A stretch of 64,000 nt of DNA from Pseudorasbora parva (Eukaryota; Chordata; Actinopteri; Cypriniformes; Gobionidae), in NCBI RefSeq assembly GCF_024679245.1, contig NC_090182.1, positions 28,095,753 to 28,159,752 of the forward strand, read 5' to 3'. This document shows, piece by piece, positions 38,263 through 49,053 of the stretch. Numbering within the stretch: position 1 is the stretch's first letter; each line of letters opens with the position of its first letter. Made by a program: the position numbers and the translations under genes. The notes beneath the pieces were generated by a model. That model did no database searches. It was given only the letters and a program-made list of their open reading frames with translations, and was not told the origin of the DNA.

Positions 38263-38652
38263 TCTCTCCTCAACCCCCCACTCACAATTTACATTTCAAT
38301 AAGGGAAGACTTGAAAAACCAGTTTGTGAACCACAGGCCAATAGAGCTCAAACTACCAATGTGGCAGAACCCTTCTCAAATAAACTAGAGAAGATGCTGG
38401 GATTTGACCTGCCAAATTAAACTAAATTACAGTTTTTACAATCGCTAGGACACATTTCTAAATACTTTGGTCATTTTCAAAACTTGTTCTCCAAACCAAA
38501 TTTCTGCTTCACAGCAGTTATTTCACATTCAAAATCCACAAAAACTAACAAAATACTTCATTCATGTCTCAAATCAAGTGCCAATGAGCCACAGTTTAGC
38601 TTGCACAGACTGAAGTTGTGATCACTCTGTGAAGAGTTTTGAAAAAGTGACC
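38263..38652. repeat. Unique inner segment of the left arm, inverted at 41992-42400
   Basis: TCTCCTCAACCCCCCACTC through GAAGAGTTTTGAAAAAGTGAC matches the reverse complement of 41992-42400 nearly base for base. The right copy has a short extra GGGTTGTGG. So the two repeat arms are part of one larger palindrome. Confidence 0.95.
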
Positions 38653-39178
38653 AACATTTGTTTGACAAATTTGAGAGTGCCAGAGACTTTAACTAAGGAG
38701 AATATTCTGAGCACAATGTGTGATGTTATTGAGATCTTTTATGAACCTTTTTAGAGGTGGCAAAAGTGAGAGTTCCAGAGTATCTAGCTGAAGAGAAATG
38801 TCTGAGCACAGCATGCGATACTGTTGAGATCCCTTCTGAAACTTTAGAGGAGACACACATGAGCAATCCAGTCTCTCTAGCCAAGGAGACAAATCAGAGC
38901 ATAGTATGTGATGTTGTTGAGATCTCTTATGAAACTTTAGAGAAGATAAACATGAGAGAATGTCATTTTTTGTCTCAGGATAAACATGTGAGAAGCAGGA
39001 GACTTAGCCGTATGTCTCAATTTGATGTTCACTCGATTTCATTTCTGTCTAGGAGAAAGATGTTAGTTGAGAAGGAGATCTCAGGTTTGATTTTCCTTTC
39101 CTCTAGGTTGGCCTTTGGTTCACAAACTGGGTTTTCAAGTCTTCCCTTATTTATTATTATTAAAATGTAAATTGTAGT
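38653..39178 (+). other. Palindrome loop: degenerate ORF with ~31-residue repeats
   Basis: The open frame 38757-39170 (137 codons) contains two copies of a ~31-residue unit with the pattern CDxVEIxxETLExxxM. A third, stop-containing copy lies upstream at about 38670-38760. The end of this segment (39105-39178) is an inverted copy of 38285-38340. No recognised family; no splice or promoter signals examined convincingly. Possibly a relic of an element-encoded gene. Confidence 0.4.
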
Positions 39179-39436
39179 TCACCTACAAATGAAAAATAGC
39201 CCATGATTTACTCACCCTCAAGTCATCCCAAGTGTCTATGACATTCTTTTTTCAAATGAATAAAATCTGAGTTATTTAAATTAATATTTAAAAAGTCCTG
39301 GCTCTTCCCAGCTTTATAATGCCAGTGCCTTGTCGGTCCATAAAAGTGCATCTTACCATCATATAACTGATCCACACAGCTCTGGGGGTTAATAAAGGCC
39401 TTCTGAAGCGGTGCATTTGTGTAATAAAAATATCCA

Positions 39437-39810
39437 CACTGTAAAAAATTATTTCGAAAAAAAGTTACCTGGTTGCCTTAAAATTTTTAGTTCATACAAT
39501 GAACATTTTTTAAGATTTGACAACCTTTATTAAAATATTCTTAAAAGATTTTTAAGCATATTGGGTAATTGTGTGTAATTTATTTCTTATGATGCAGTGA
39601 TACATGCCAAATAGTGCTATTTTCATGATTTATCAAATTTGTATGTGGTTCAGATACAAAAATAGTTTGAGTTTCTATTTATTATACAAATTTCCTTCAT
39701 TGTATCAACTCAAATTTTTAATTTCAATAAACTCAAAATTTTAAGGCAACCAGGTTACTTACTTTTTTAAGTTAAACCAACAAAAAACAACTTTTTTTTT
39801 TTTTACAGTG
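39437..39810. mobile_element. MITE with CACTGTAAAAAA inverted termini, 374 bp
   Basis: Starts CACTGTAAAAAATTA and ends TTTTTTTTTACAGTG, with the inner parts also inverted (AGTTACCTGGTTGCCTTAAAA / TTTTAAGGCAACCAGGTTACT). Flanks CCA/CAT suggest a very short target duplication. Class uncertain. Confidence 0.8.
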
Positions 39811-39882
39811 CATATTTAAATATTTATAGACTAAAATACTAGCTTTCGGTTTTCAGTGCAACACGAATCAACTTGCGCTTAA

Positions 39883-40543
39883 AGGACAACTCCGGTGAGA
39901 AATGCCCCTCGGGGTAATTAACAAATGGTTACCGAGTAGATCGTTCTCTGGGATGCGGTTTCATGAAAATCAAATGTAAAGAGTTTAATCTCTAAACACA
40001 GATTAGCTTATAATGTTTGTCTATGGGGCATGGAATAAGTGAAATTAAATCGCTAGTTAATACCACTAACAAGGCTCAAAATAGCCTCACACTAACACGG
40101 CAGCATAATGAGGGTCCCTACATGCAAACTGAAGCATTGAGAACTTTGTAAGAGTACAAACAGTTTAATAAGAAGATACTTTATAAAGACAGTCCATTAT
40201 GCGTTCACGGACAGCAGCCATCTTAGAAAACAGTCTCGATGTCTCGAGCCACGAACGTTGTGCTAAGTGAGCTGGTCGATAGGAATTAAGTTTGTGAAAT
40301 CTAATTACATGGAGTTTTTTTTTTCTCTCTCTACTGCGTTCAGTGCTTTCTTCCGGAAACAGCGGCCCATATGAGATTCCAAGTCACAGTTCATCACTTA
40401 GCACAGCGTTCGTCGCTCAAATCTGTTTTTAGAGATACAACTCTTTACATTTGATTTTCATGAAAACGCATCCCACAGAAGACCTACTCGGTAACCACCA
40501 TCTGTTAATTACTCCGAGGGTCATTTCTCATCGGAGTTGTCCT
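39883..40543. mobile_element. TTAA-flanked MITE, 661 bp
   Basis: AGGACAACTCCGGTGAGAAATG at the left and CATTTCTCATCGGAGTTGTCCT at the right; TTAA directly outside each end (39879-39882, 40544-40547). The inverted similarity extends well over 100 bp (TTTACATTTGATTTTCATGA at both sides). Kolobok-like by target site. Confidence 0.85.
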
Positions 40544-40660
40544 TTAAAGAGTAACCCTTCTTTACCCATGAATCCTTGACGTATGTGCACTGACAAACAC
40601 TGAAGAGAGAAGATAGAGCTAAACAAAACTTAGCGTCAGGGGTTACTCTTTTCATAATAA

Positions 40661-41991
40661 CACTAAAACACAATATCTTTCAATAAAAATAGTTAGTTTA
40701 GTCTATTAAGTTTAAAATATGGACATTGTTCTTACACAAACGTGCCACTTTGCTTCAGAGGGCCTTTTTTTGCTTCAGAAGGCTCTTCATTACTCATGTG
40801 CTATGTTCATAAACATCTGAAGCACACGCCCCAAAAGCTGTATCTCTGACAGTGCACGAATGCTAAACTGAGCTCTCTTTCACTTCTTACTCTTAAGTGG
40901 ACAAATTAATACAAAATTATTAAAAAAAAAAAATAGGAAGTATCCCAGTAAACATAGTTGCTAATGTTAGGTTCAGTTAAGTGAACATACACTTTGAAAA
41001 AAAAAAACACTTTTTTTTTTTTTTTTTTTACAGTGAGGACAATACAGTGTTATATTACAACTACTGACAGGCCGTCCCAAAAAGCACTGTTTATTTCATG
41101 TGGATCATATCTTTTGTATTTATTTGTGCTTATTTGTAATGTTTTTGGGCTTGTGGTTTTAGATGTGCTCTTGAAATTGGAATAGAGAATAGTGTGTGTT
41201 GAGTTTGCTGCTCAACCCCCCACCAGTAATTTACATTTCAATGCATGAAGACTCTCACAGGTGAGACACAGAACCTCACTACTGTTACCTGTGTCCTAGA
41301 CCAAATACACTGCCAAAAATAAATTGAAATTACATGATGAAATGAAATTACAATCGCTACGACACATTTCCCAATATTTAGGAGAACTGAGTGAGGAGTT
41401 TATACATTTGTTAACCAACTTTCAGCTTCACAGCAGTTAATTGTACATTTACAAATCAACTCATTCTTACAGAGCACGGCACAGGTTTATCCAACACTAA
41501 CATCAAGAACATTATACAATTAAAATGTCTTTACAAAACTAGAATGACACTCTCTACTGCTCATAATTCACTGCATACTTACATTACAGTACAACATTAT
41601 TCCTAAGTTTCCTCTTTTGAATGGATGGTAATGGTCTAACACTGGTGTTGGTGTTCAGTTTCATCAAAGTTGCTTTGATAGTGTTTGATTTTTTAGCAGG
41701 ATAAATTGCATTACAATATTACTGTATACATGTTGTAAATTGCTGTCTCATTCAGTTTTGTATTATGTTATTGTTTTGTCCATAAGTTTAACACTTTTGA
41801 AAACAGCATGTCAGGAAGTGCAAATTGGCCTGTGTAGAACAAAGATTTGATTGTGTTTGTGTCAAAGTGAGAAAAGATTTCAGGTAAATTGAAAGATGTT
41901 GCCATTGAATGCATTTGTGCTAAAGCAGGGTTGATCCACAGTTAAGCTATGATATAAAATTTTCTTTTATGAAACATTTCTCAATAATAAA
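40661..41991. other. Remainder of the palindrome loop
   Basis: 41205-41270 (CTCAACCCCCCACCAGTAATTT...) is a diverged copy of the segment at 38267-38310, so 41205-42390 looks like a second copy of the small inverted-end element whose first copy is 38265-39178. No gene seen. Confidence 0.5.
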
Positions 41992-42897
41992 GTCACTTTT
42001 TCAAAACTCTTCACACAGCGATCACAACTTCAGTCTGTGCAAGCTAAACTGTGGCTCATTGGCACTTGAATTGAGACATGAATGAAGTGTTTTGTTGGTT
42101 TTTGTGGATTTTGAATGTAAAATAACTGCTGTGAAGCAGAAAGTTGGTTTGTAAAACTGTGTGAAGTGTTTTGAAAATGACTATTGATAAATGTGTCCTA
42201 GAGATTGTAAAAACTGTAATTTAGTTTAATTTGGCAGGGCAAATCCCAGCATCTTCTCTAGTTTATTTGAGAAGGGTTCTGCCACACTGGTAGTTTGAGC
42301 TCTATTGGCCTGTGGTTCACAAACTGGTTTTTCAAGTCTTCCCTTATTGAAATGTAAATTGTGAGTGGGGGGTTGTGGGGGTTGAGGAGAGAAACACACA
42401 GGCGTCGTGATTTACTTTCTAACAGGGGACCTGAGTCAGTGTGTGTGTAACGTAATCACTATTCAATAATGACCTGCAATTAATACATTAGAGAGCTATC
42501 TCTGCTTGATTTAACCCTTTAAACTCAGGTATTGCTGTAAAAACTCTAAATCTTTACAGTGTGTTTGTGATGATAAGAAATGTCACAGCAAACACACAGG
42601 CGTCGTGATTTACTATCTAACAGGGGACCTGAGTCAGTGTGTGTGTAACGTAATCACTATTCAATAATGACCTGCAATTAATACATTAGAGAGCTATCTC
42701 TGCTTGATTTAACCCTTTAATCTCAGTTATTGCTGTAAAAACTCTAAATCTTTGCACTGTGTTTGTGATGATAAGAAATGTCACAGCAAACACACAGGCG
42801 TCGTGATTTACTATCTAACAGGGACCTGAGTCAGTGTGTGTGTAACATATTCACTATTCAATAATGACCTGCAATTAATACATTAGAGAGCTATCTC
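41992..42897. repeat. Right arm, inner part: inverted unique segment plus three 198-bp units
   Basis: 41992-42400 is the reverse complement of 38263-38652. From 42401 the 198-bp unit runs in the opposite sense (CTAACAGGGGACCTGAGTCA boxes at about 42419, 42616, 42816) until it is cut inside the phrase GAGAGCTATCTC by the 6.15-kb element. Confidence 0.95.
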
Positions 42898-43009
42898 CCC
42901 TTGTGAAAAAGAAGTGTGCTTAATTGTATTGAAAGTGTATTTTTTGTGCACTTAATATATTTAAAGTATATTTTTTAAAAACTGCACTTGTAGATAATAT
43001 GATATAATT

Positions 43010-43880
43010 AAAATTAAGTGCCACTTAAGTGTACTTAAAGAGAATACACTTTAATGACAATATTTCTAAACACATTTAAGTACACTTTTTTAAAACTCAC
43101 TTTGTAATAATATCGAATTAATTTGTATTTTTAAAAAGTACACTTTCATGACAATATTTATAAACACACTTAAGTGCACATTTAATAAGTGTACTTTGTA
43201 ATAATATATAATTAATTTGTACTTTAAAAAAGTACACTTTCATGACGATATTTATAAACACACTTTAGTGCACATTTAATAAGTGCACTTTATAATAATA
43301 TCTAATTAATTTGTACTTTAAAAAAGTACACTTTCATGACGATATTTATAAACACACTTTAGTGCACTTTTAATAAGTGCACTTTAAAATAATATCTAAT
43401 TAATTTGTACTTTAAAATGTACACTTTCATGACAATATTTATAAACACACTTTAGTACACTTATAATAACTGCACTTTGTAATAATATATAATTAATTTG
43501 TACTTTAAAAAAGTACACTTTCATGACAATATTTATAGACACACTTTAGTGCACTTTTAATAAGTGCACTTTATAATAATATCTAATTAATTTGTACTTT
43601 AAAAAGTACACTTTCATGACAATATTTATAAACACACTTTAGTACATTATAATAAGTGCACTTTGTAATAATATACAATTAATTTGTACTTTAAAAAAGT
43701 ACACTTTCATGACAATATTTACAAACCCACTTTAGTGCACTTTTAATAAGTGCGCTTTGTAATAATATCTAATTAATTTTCACTTACAGAAAGTACACTT
43801 GTATGACAATATTTATAAACACACTTAAGTGCGCTTTTTAAAAATGCACCTTGTAAGAATGTCTACACCTAAATTTACTT
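43010..43880. repeat. ~110-bp subterminal tandem array, left side of the 6.15-kb element
   Basis: About eight copies of a unit with AAAGTACACTTTCATGAC, AATATTTATAAACACACTTT, AGTGCACTTTTAATAAGTGC and TATCTAATTAATTTGTACTT. Diverged between copies. Confidence 0.9.
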
Positions 43881-44566
43881 AAACCATTTTAATTATGAGT
43901 TTGTTTCATAAAGTGCACTTATTTTACTAATGACAAAGCACATGGAAAATAAATGATTTAAAAAAAAAAATGAGTTGTCCAAATTTACATTGGTTAATTT
44001 ATTTTTCTTCAAAATTTCACTCGCTTACACTCCAGTACAACATACTGTTGAAATTTTATAACTAGCTCATATGAACTCAACTACAAGTGTCAGTTTTCTA
44101 CATAATTTGACATTGTCAATCTTTATGAGAGGAGTTGTCTAATGTACTGTAGGCTACTTTACATATGTGTACAGAATAACCTACTTTAAATATTATTTTG
44201 TTGTATGGCGATTAAACACACATTTAATTGCATTAATTGCAAGAAAATTTGAACAAATCTAAACCTAATTAATTTGCATTAAAATTCTGTTAAAATAGGC
44301 TACATTTCATTTTAATTAGACTCACTGTAAACATGATTGACTTTTAGTTAGGTGAATGAGTCAAGTTCTCTGAAATACAGTCCAACTACACAGTGTGTTA
44401 GAACAACCTGAAGAGAAAGGGATAATTAATACGTAATTTATAATCAACATTTAATGCACGAAATATCTTATTTTATATTTATACTTAATATTTCAATGCG
44501 CATGCGCCAAAAATACTACGTCATGATTTTGAAAAATGCGCGGTCTGCCATGTTTGCGTCATCGCG

Positions 44567-45680
44567 ATGCGTAATGAAGCTGAAGGACAACAGACAACAG
44601 AGGAGCAAACCGTTTGGATCATTACAGATGAGACGTTATATGCTACAAATAACGAGTCAAGTAAGTATATCTTGATATAAGCTCTCTTGATTTTACATTT
44701 TCACCGTAACATGGTAGCTCTCTATTACGGTGCAGTTATTTAGTTTAATCGCAGATAGGATAGACGCACTATGGACTCGGGAGGTGCTTAACGTTAATCA
44801 TGTTTCCTATGTATTTATTGTATTATTCATGTATCTAAGATTGCATTATAATAATTTCTTAAATCGGAATGTGATCGCCGGTGTGGGCATGTTCAATGAA
44901 TCTGCCTGCTGTAAATACAATATTTTAATCAAACTCCTACTTTTTAAATGGACAGAAGACATTTAACGTTTTATACATGTATTCCATATATTAACTTATA
45001 ACAACCAGTAATGAAATAATGATTTTAATATGTTCTTTTCTTTTTGCATTTGGAGAGTAAGATGTTAAAGTACTATTTGTGTTTTTAATATTTTGTGCTT
45101 ATATTATTTTATTTTTTATTTTGTAGGATCAATACAGATGTGTTATTGGAGATCCAGTGCAAGCTGTGTGGAATTACAGAGCCATCTTGATGAGGTCAAG
45201 TTAATGTTAATTATGAATTTATGCCCAGCCATGACACTGGTCACACAAGCTAAAACATTGCTATCAAGTCTTTCGCTTTTAAATGCTTTGTATCTTGTCC
45301 ATTTGTAAGTAATACATTCCCACTTGTGCATTTACAGATCCCCTAATCATTATATATTTTACAGGCCACACACCCAAAGGAATGGAGCCGCAGCATTGCT
45401 GTGCCAGGCGTGGTAAATGCAGGAACATCCTTCATGGAGATGGTGCGAGGTGAGCTGAAACTCGCAAGGCAAGATGAGGAAAAATGCAAGAATACTTTTC
45501 TCAATTTACATTGGTCTTGGGTTATTTATCTATATTTAAGTTATGTTTAATTCCCTGTAAAGTAGGAATAAAAACCATTATTAAAATGTTCTCTATTTTT
45601 AAAGTCCAGTGTCAGTGAAGATGATGTGCTCAGTGGGATACGTGAAGGAACCTCTCCAATCATTCTACCCTGATGACTGA
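44567..45680 (+). CDS. Candidate four-exon mini-gene inside the 6.15-kb element, product unknown
   Basis: Segments 44567-44660, 45127-45194, 45365-45449 and 45616-45680 join across TCAA|GTAAGT...TTTTGTAG, GATGAG|GTCAAG...TTTTACAG, GCGAG|GTGAGC...GTGTCAG. Phases fit (94+68+85+65 = 312 nt: 103 codons and TGA). Pieces read MRNEAEGQQTTEEQTVWIIT, SASCVELQSHLDE, HPKEWSRSIAVPGVVNAGTS and VGYVKEPLQSFYPDD. No family recognised. A CpG-containing stretch with TGCGCATGCGCC (NRF1-like, about 44499-44510) lies just upstream, and AATAAA at 45738-45743 just downstream. The second donor (GTCAAG) is weak, and the fourth acceptor was chosen over an earlier AG to keep the frame. It may instead be a non-coding transcript. 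Confidence 0.35.
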
Positions 45681-46508
45681 GGTAATTCATCACATAGGGG
45701 ATGCAGTTGTGGTCAAAAGCGTACACACACCATGCAGAATAAACTGCTTCATCAGGGCAGTACTAGATAAAAAAGAGACAACATGCTCATTTTTATGATT
45801 TCTTTTTTTTTCTTCTTTTTTTCATACAGATACTGCTGTGTGAATATAAACTTTGGAGCACAACTGTACATCTATCGTTTTAATTTAATTGAGCCGATTA
45901 TAATAATGGATAGATCTGTTTTATAAACAAGTTTTTTCTTTGCATTTTCTTTTTCTTTCCTCAAGGTATATATTTTTTTGCTTTCCTGCCTCTTTGGAAC
46001 ATGTCCATTCACATCTACTGTGGAGAGATGGTGCGCCAGTTTCCTACTGATGGAGAGCTTCTGGGACATTGACATAAACAGCACTTTCCAAACAACTTGA
46101 AAATAGTTGGTGACAAACAATTTTGTGTGCCTTTGGAGTTCTTTTTTTTTTCTTTTTCTTTTTCTTTCACTGTAATGCTGGAATAAGATTTTAGAATAAA
46201 CCTTTTGGTCCTAATTTTGGTGCTAGTAAAGGTTTAAGAGCTTATAAGTTTAGTAACACTTTACAATAAGATCTAATTTGTTAACGTTATTTAATGTATT
46301 GGCCGACATGATCTAAGTCTAACAGTGATTTCTTTTTATTTATTTATTTAATTTAATTTTTTACAGTGTTTATTAATAGTTGTTGACCTTGCTTAATAAA
46401 TTATAGTTAAAAGCTAGTTAATTAAATTTATAGTCATTGTTCATGCAAGTTAACAATGCATTAAATAATTAACATATACACCTTTTGATTTTAAGATTGC
46501 ATTAATAA

Positions 46509-47687
46509 TAGGGGTATAACAGTACACAAAGCTGACAGTTCGGGGAGGAACACTAAATATAAAAATGCTTTTTTTTTTTTTTTTTTTTGGTTTACTGAAC
46601 ACATTGTAATTGTCCTAAACTAAAGGTTTCTTAAAAAATTAAAAATATAATATAAAAAATATCTCTACTAATTATTATTATTATTACCTTTATTTAACCA
46701 GGAGAAAAACTCACTGAGATTAAAATGTCCTGTCCTGGCCAAGATAGGCAGCTCTGTTTGCATGAACAGTTATACATAAAAAGTCACATAAAAAACATAA
46801 AACATACAACCAGTCAAAAACAATTACACACCATTAATTTACTCTCAAAATGATGTAGTAAAATTTTAAAATGACTAAATGTCACCAGATCTTTTAGCTT
46901 CAACTCAGTCTGGAGCAAATTCCAATCTGAGGCTCCGACATATTTGAAGGATGTTTCACCAAGCTTAACTCTAACAAAGGGCACACATAAAGATTATAAT
47001 TTGATTCAGAATGTAATATATAATTGCCTTGTTGTTTCTGTTTAATCAAACGACAAAGAATGCTGTATAGTGTAGACTATATAGGGAGGCCTTACTTGCA
47101 CTCGCATTGTATGCAAACGTGTAAACTTCTCATAAGACCATTTTTGCATTAACTTATAAATCTAATTATAGGTTAGATTTTTTTCAGGTTTTCAGGTTAA
47201 GTAGAATATGATGAATATATAGGCTAATATAATGCATACATTTAGTGAAAGAGTTCATCTCTCTCGTGTTTTATCGACATCTTTCTGCTGTTGAAACACT
47301 GAACGATTACACAATGTGATACGTTTTAGTAAGTTGTAATGTATCCTTAATCCATACCTTCTGATGTTAATTCATGTTTATTCTTTGACTATGACAAGGT
47401 GATCACATTCACTCGTGCCGCGGTGCTGCTTGAACTGATGTGTCTTTACAGTGATCTGTCATGTCACATTAAAGAGCATCAATATGGCATCACTTGAATT
47501 TAATGATAAAATTGACAGAATACATATGTTCTTATGGAAACTTGTATTGAAGTGTGTTCCACTCATTAAACAAGCCGTCTGTTAACTGTTAAAGATTGCA
47601 TTCGTACCGCTCGGTACACACGTGCACTGTACCGGAAGTCCTGTACCGAACCGGTTCGGTATGAATACATGTGCCGTTACACCCCTA
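46509..47687. mobile_element. hAT-like non-autonomous insertion, 1179 bp, 8-bp target duplication
   Basis: Ends TAGGGGTATAACAGTACAC and, inverted, TAGGGGTGTAACGGCACATG. Flanked by ATTAATAA (46501-46508) and ATTAGTAA (47688-47695), an 8-bp duplication with one mismatch, as expected for hAT. The interior near 46670-47000 (CCTTTATTTAACCAGGAGAAAA, CCTGGCCAAGATAGGCAGC) is a separate common fish repeat. No transposase. Confidence 0.82.
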
Positions 47688-48169
47688 ATTAGTAAATGTT
47701 GAAATTAACATTAACTAAGATAAATAAATGTTTATATTATTATTCATTCTAAGTTCATGTTAAATTAAGTAGTTAACTAATTAAACGTTACCCTTAGTGT
47801 TGTACATGAAACGATTCTTTTCTTTCCATTTGTTTGTATTTATTCATCTGTTGTGTGAGGTACTTTTCTGTGACGGGTAGATTTAGGTACCTTTGAATGA
47901 GGGAGATATATAATAATGCATATAATTACATATAATTGCATATAATCCTCATTGTCCTCCAGACTCTTTCTAAATGAATTTGTGTTTGTGTAAATAGTTT
48001 TTTGGGTTTTTCTTGGGCATCAAAAAAAAAGTTTTTTTTTGTATATTTGTTTTACAGATTGTTTTGTCAATAAATGTAGAGGAAAAATGTCATTATGAAT
48101 GTATTTCATTATATTAGAGTGTACATGTAAATTACGTTAAGGTATATTTTAGTTCATATTAATTGCTTG

Positions 48170-48965
48170 TTTTTAAGACAGTAGAATGGATGTCAGTACA
48201 TTGAGCAGTGCACTTTAATTACAATTTTAATACACTAGAAGTGATTATGAAAGTACAAATAAAGTTGTATTTAAGTACCACTTAAGTTGTTCCAAAAAAT
48301 CACTCTTAATTGCAACTTATTGTATTTTATTTCAACTTAATATGTGATAAATTTGAAATCAATTACATATAATGTGTGTTAAGTACACCGAAAACATTGC
48401 ATTTAATTCACACTTAAGTGTATATTTAGCTGACATTAAAGTATGTTTTAGTTCACATTAATTGCTTGTCAGTACATTGAGCAGTGCACTTTAATTACAA
48501 TTTTAATACACTAGAAGCGATTATGAAAGTACATATAAAGTTGTATTTAAGTACCACTTAAGTTGTTCCAAAAAATCACTCTTAATTGCAACTTATTGTA
48601 TTTTATTTAAACTAAATATGTGATAAATTTGAAATCAATTACATATAATGTGTGTTAAGTACACCGAAAACATTGCATTTAATTCACACTTAAGTGTATT
48701 TTTAGCTGACATTAAATTATGTTTTAGTTCACATTAATTGCTTGTCAGTACATTGAGCAGTGCACTTTAATTACAATTTTAATACACTAGAAGTGATTAT
48801 GAAAGTACAAATAAAGTTGTATTTAAGTACCACTTAAGTTGTTCCAAAAAATCACTCTTAATTGCAACTTATTGTATTTTATTTCAACTTAATATGTGAT
48901 AAATTTGAAATCAATTACATATAATGTGTGTTAAGTACACCGAAAACATTGCATTTAATTGCACA
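48170..48965. repeat. ~270-bp subterminal tandem array, right side of the 6.15-kb element
   Basis: Three copies of a unit with GTACATTGAGCAGTGCACTT, AAGTACCACTTAAGTTGTTC, TGTGTTAAGTACACCGAAAA. Adjacent copies are nearly identical. Confidence 0.9.
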
Positions 48966-49053
48966 ATTAAGTGTATTTAGTATAAGTATATTATCTGTGT
49001 AATAAGTACACTTTATAAAAGAACACTAAAGTGCACTTTTTTTCACAAGGGTC

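Larger units (their letters stand above)
39190..40660. mobile_element. Repeat-derived loop sequence with nested MITEs
   Basis: Begins TTCACCTACAAATGAAAAATAG then GATTTACTCACCCTCAAGTC, a common fish repeat motif, and is interrupted by the two elements at 39437-39810 and 39883-40543; the parts read continuously across both. Confidence 0.6.
42898..49053. mobile_element. 6.15-kb element inserted in the right arm, with inverted termini and internal tandem arrays
   Basis: Left end CCCTTGTGAAAAAGAAGTG, right end CACTTTTTTTCACAAGGG. The interrupted repeat unit resumes exactly on the right (GAGAGCTATCTC | TCTGCTTGATTT), with TC shared, a possible 2-bp target duplication. Inside the left end is a ~110-bp array (43010-43880), inside the right end a ~270-bp array (48170-48965); both are dense in the palindrome AAGTGCACTT and its variants. 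No transposase ORF found. Contains a candidate spliced gene and a hAT-like insertion. Family not recognised. Confidence 0.85.

Noticed and set aside
45093..45308. 71-codon ORF at 45.1 kb as a gene
   Set aside because: It is intron read-through around the candidate second exon of the mini-gene; its first part is a T-rich acceptor tract.
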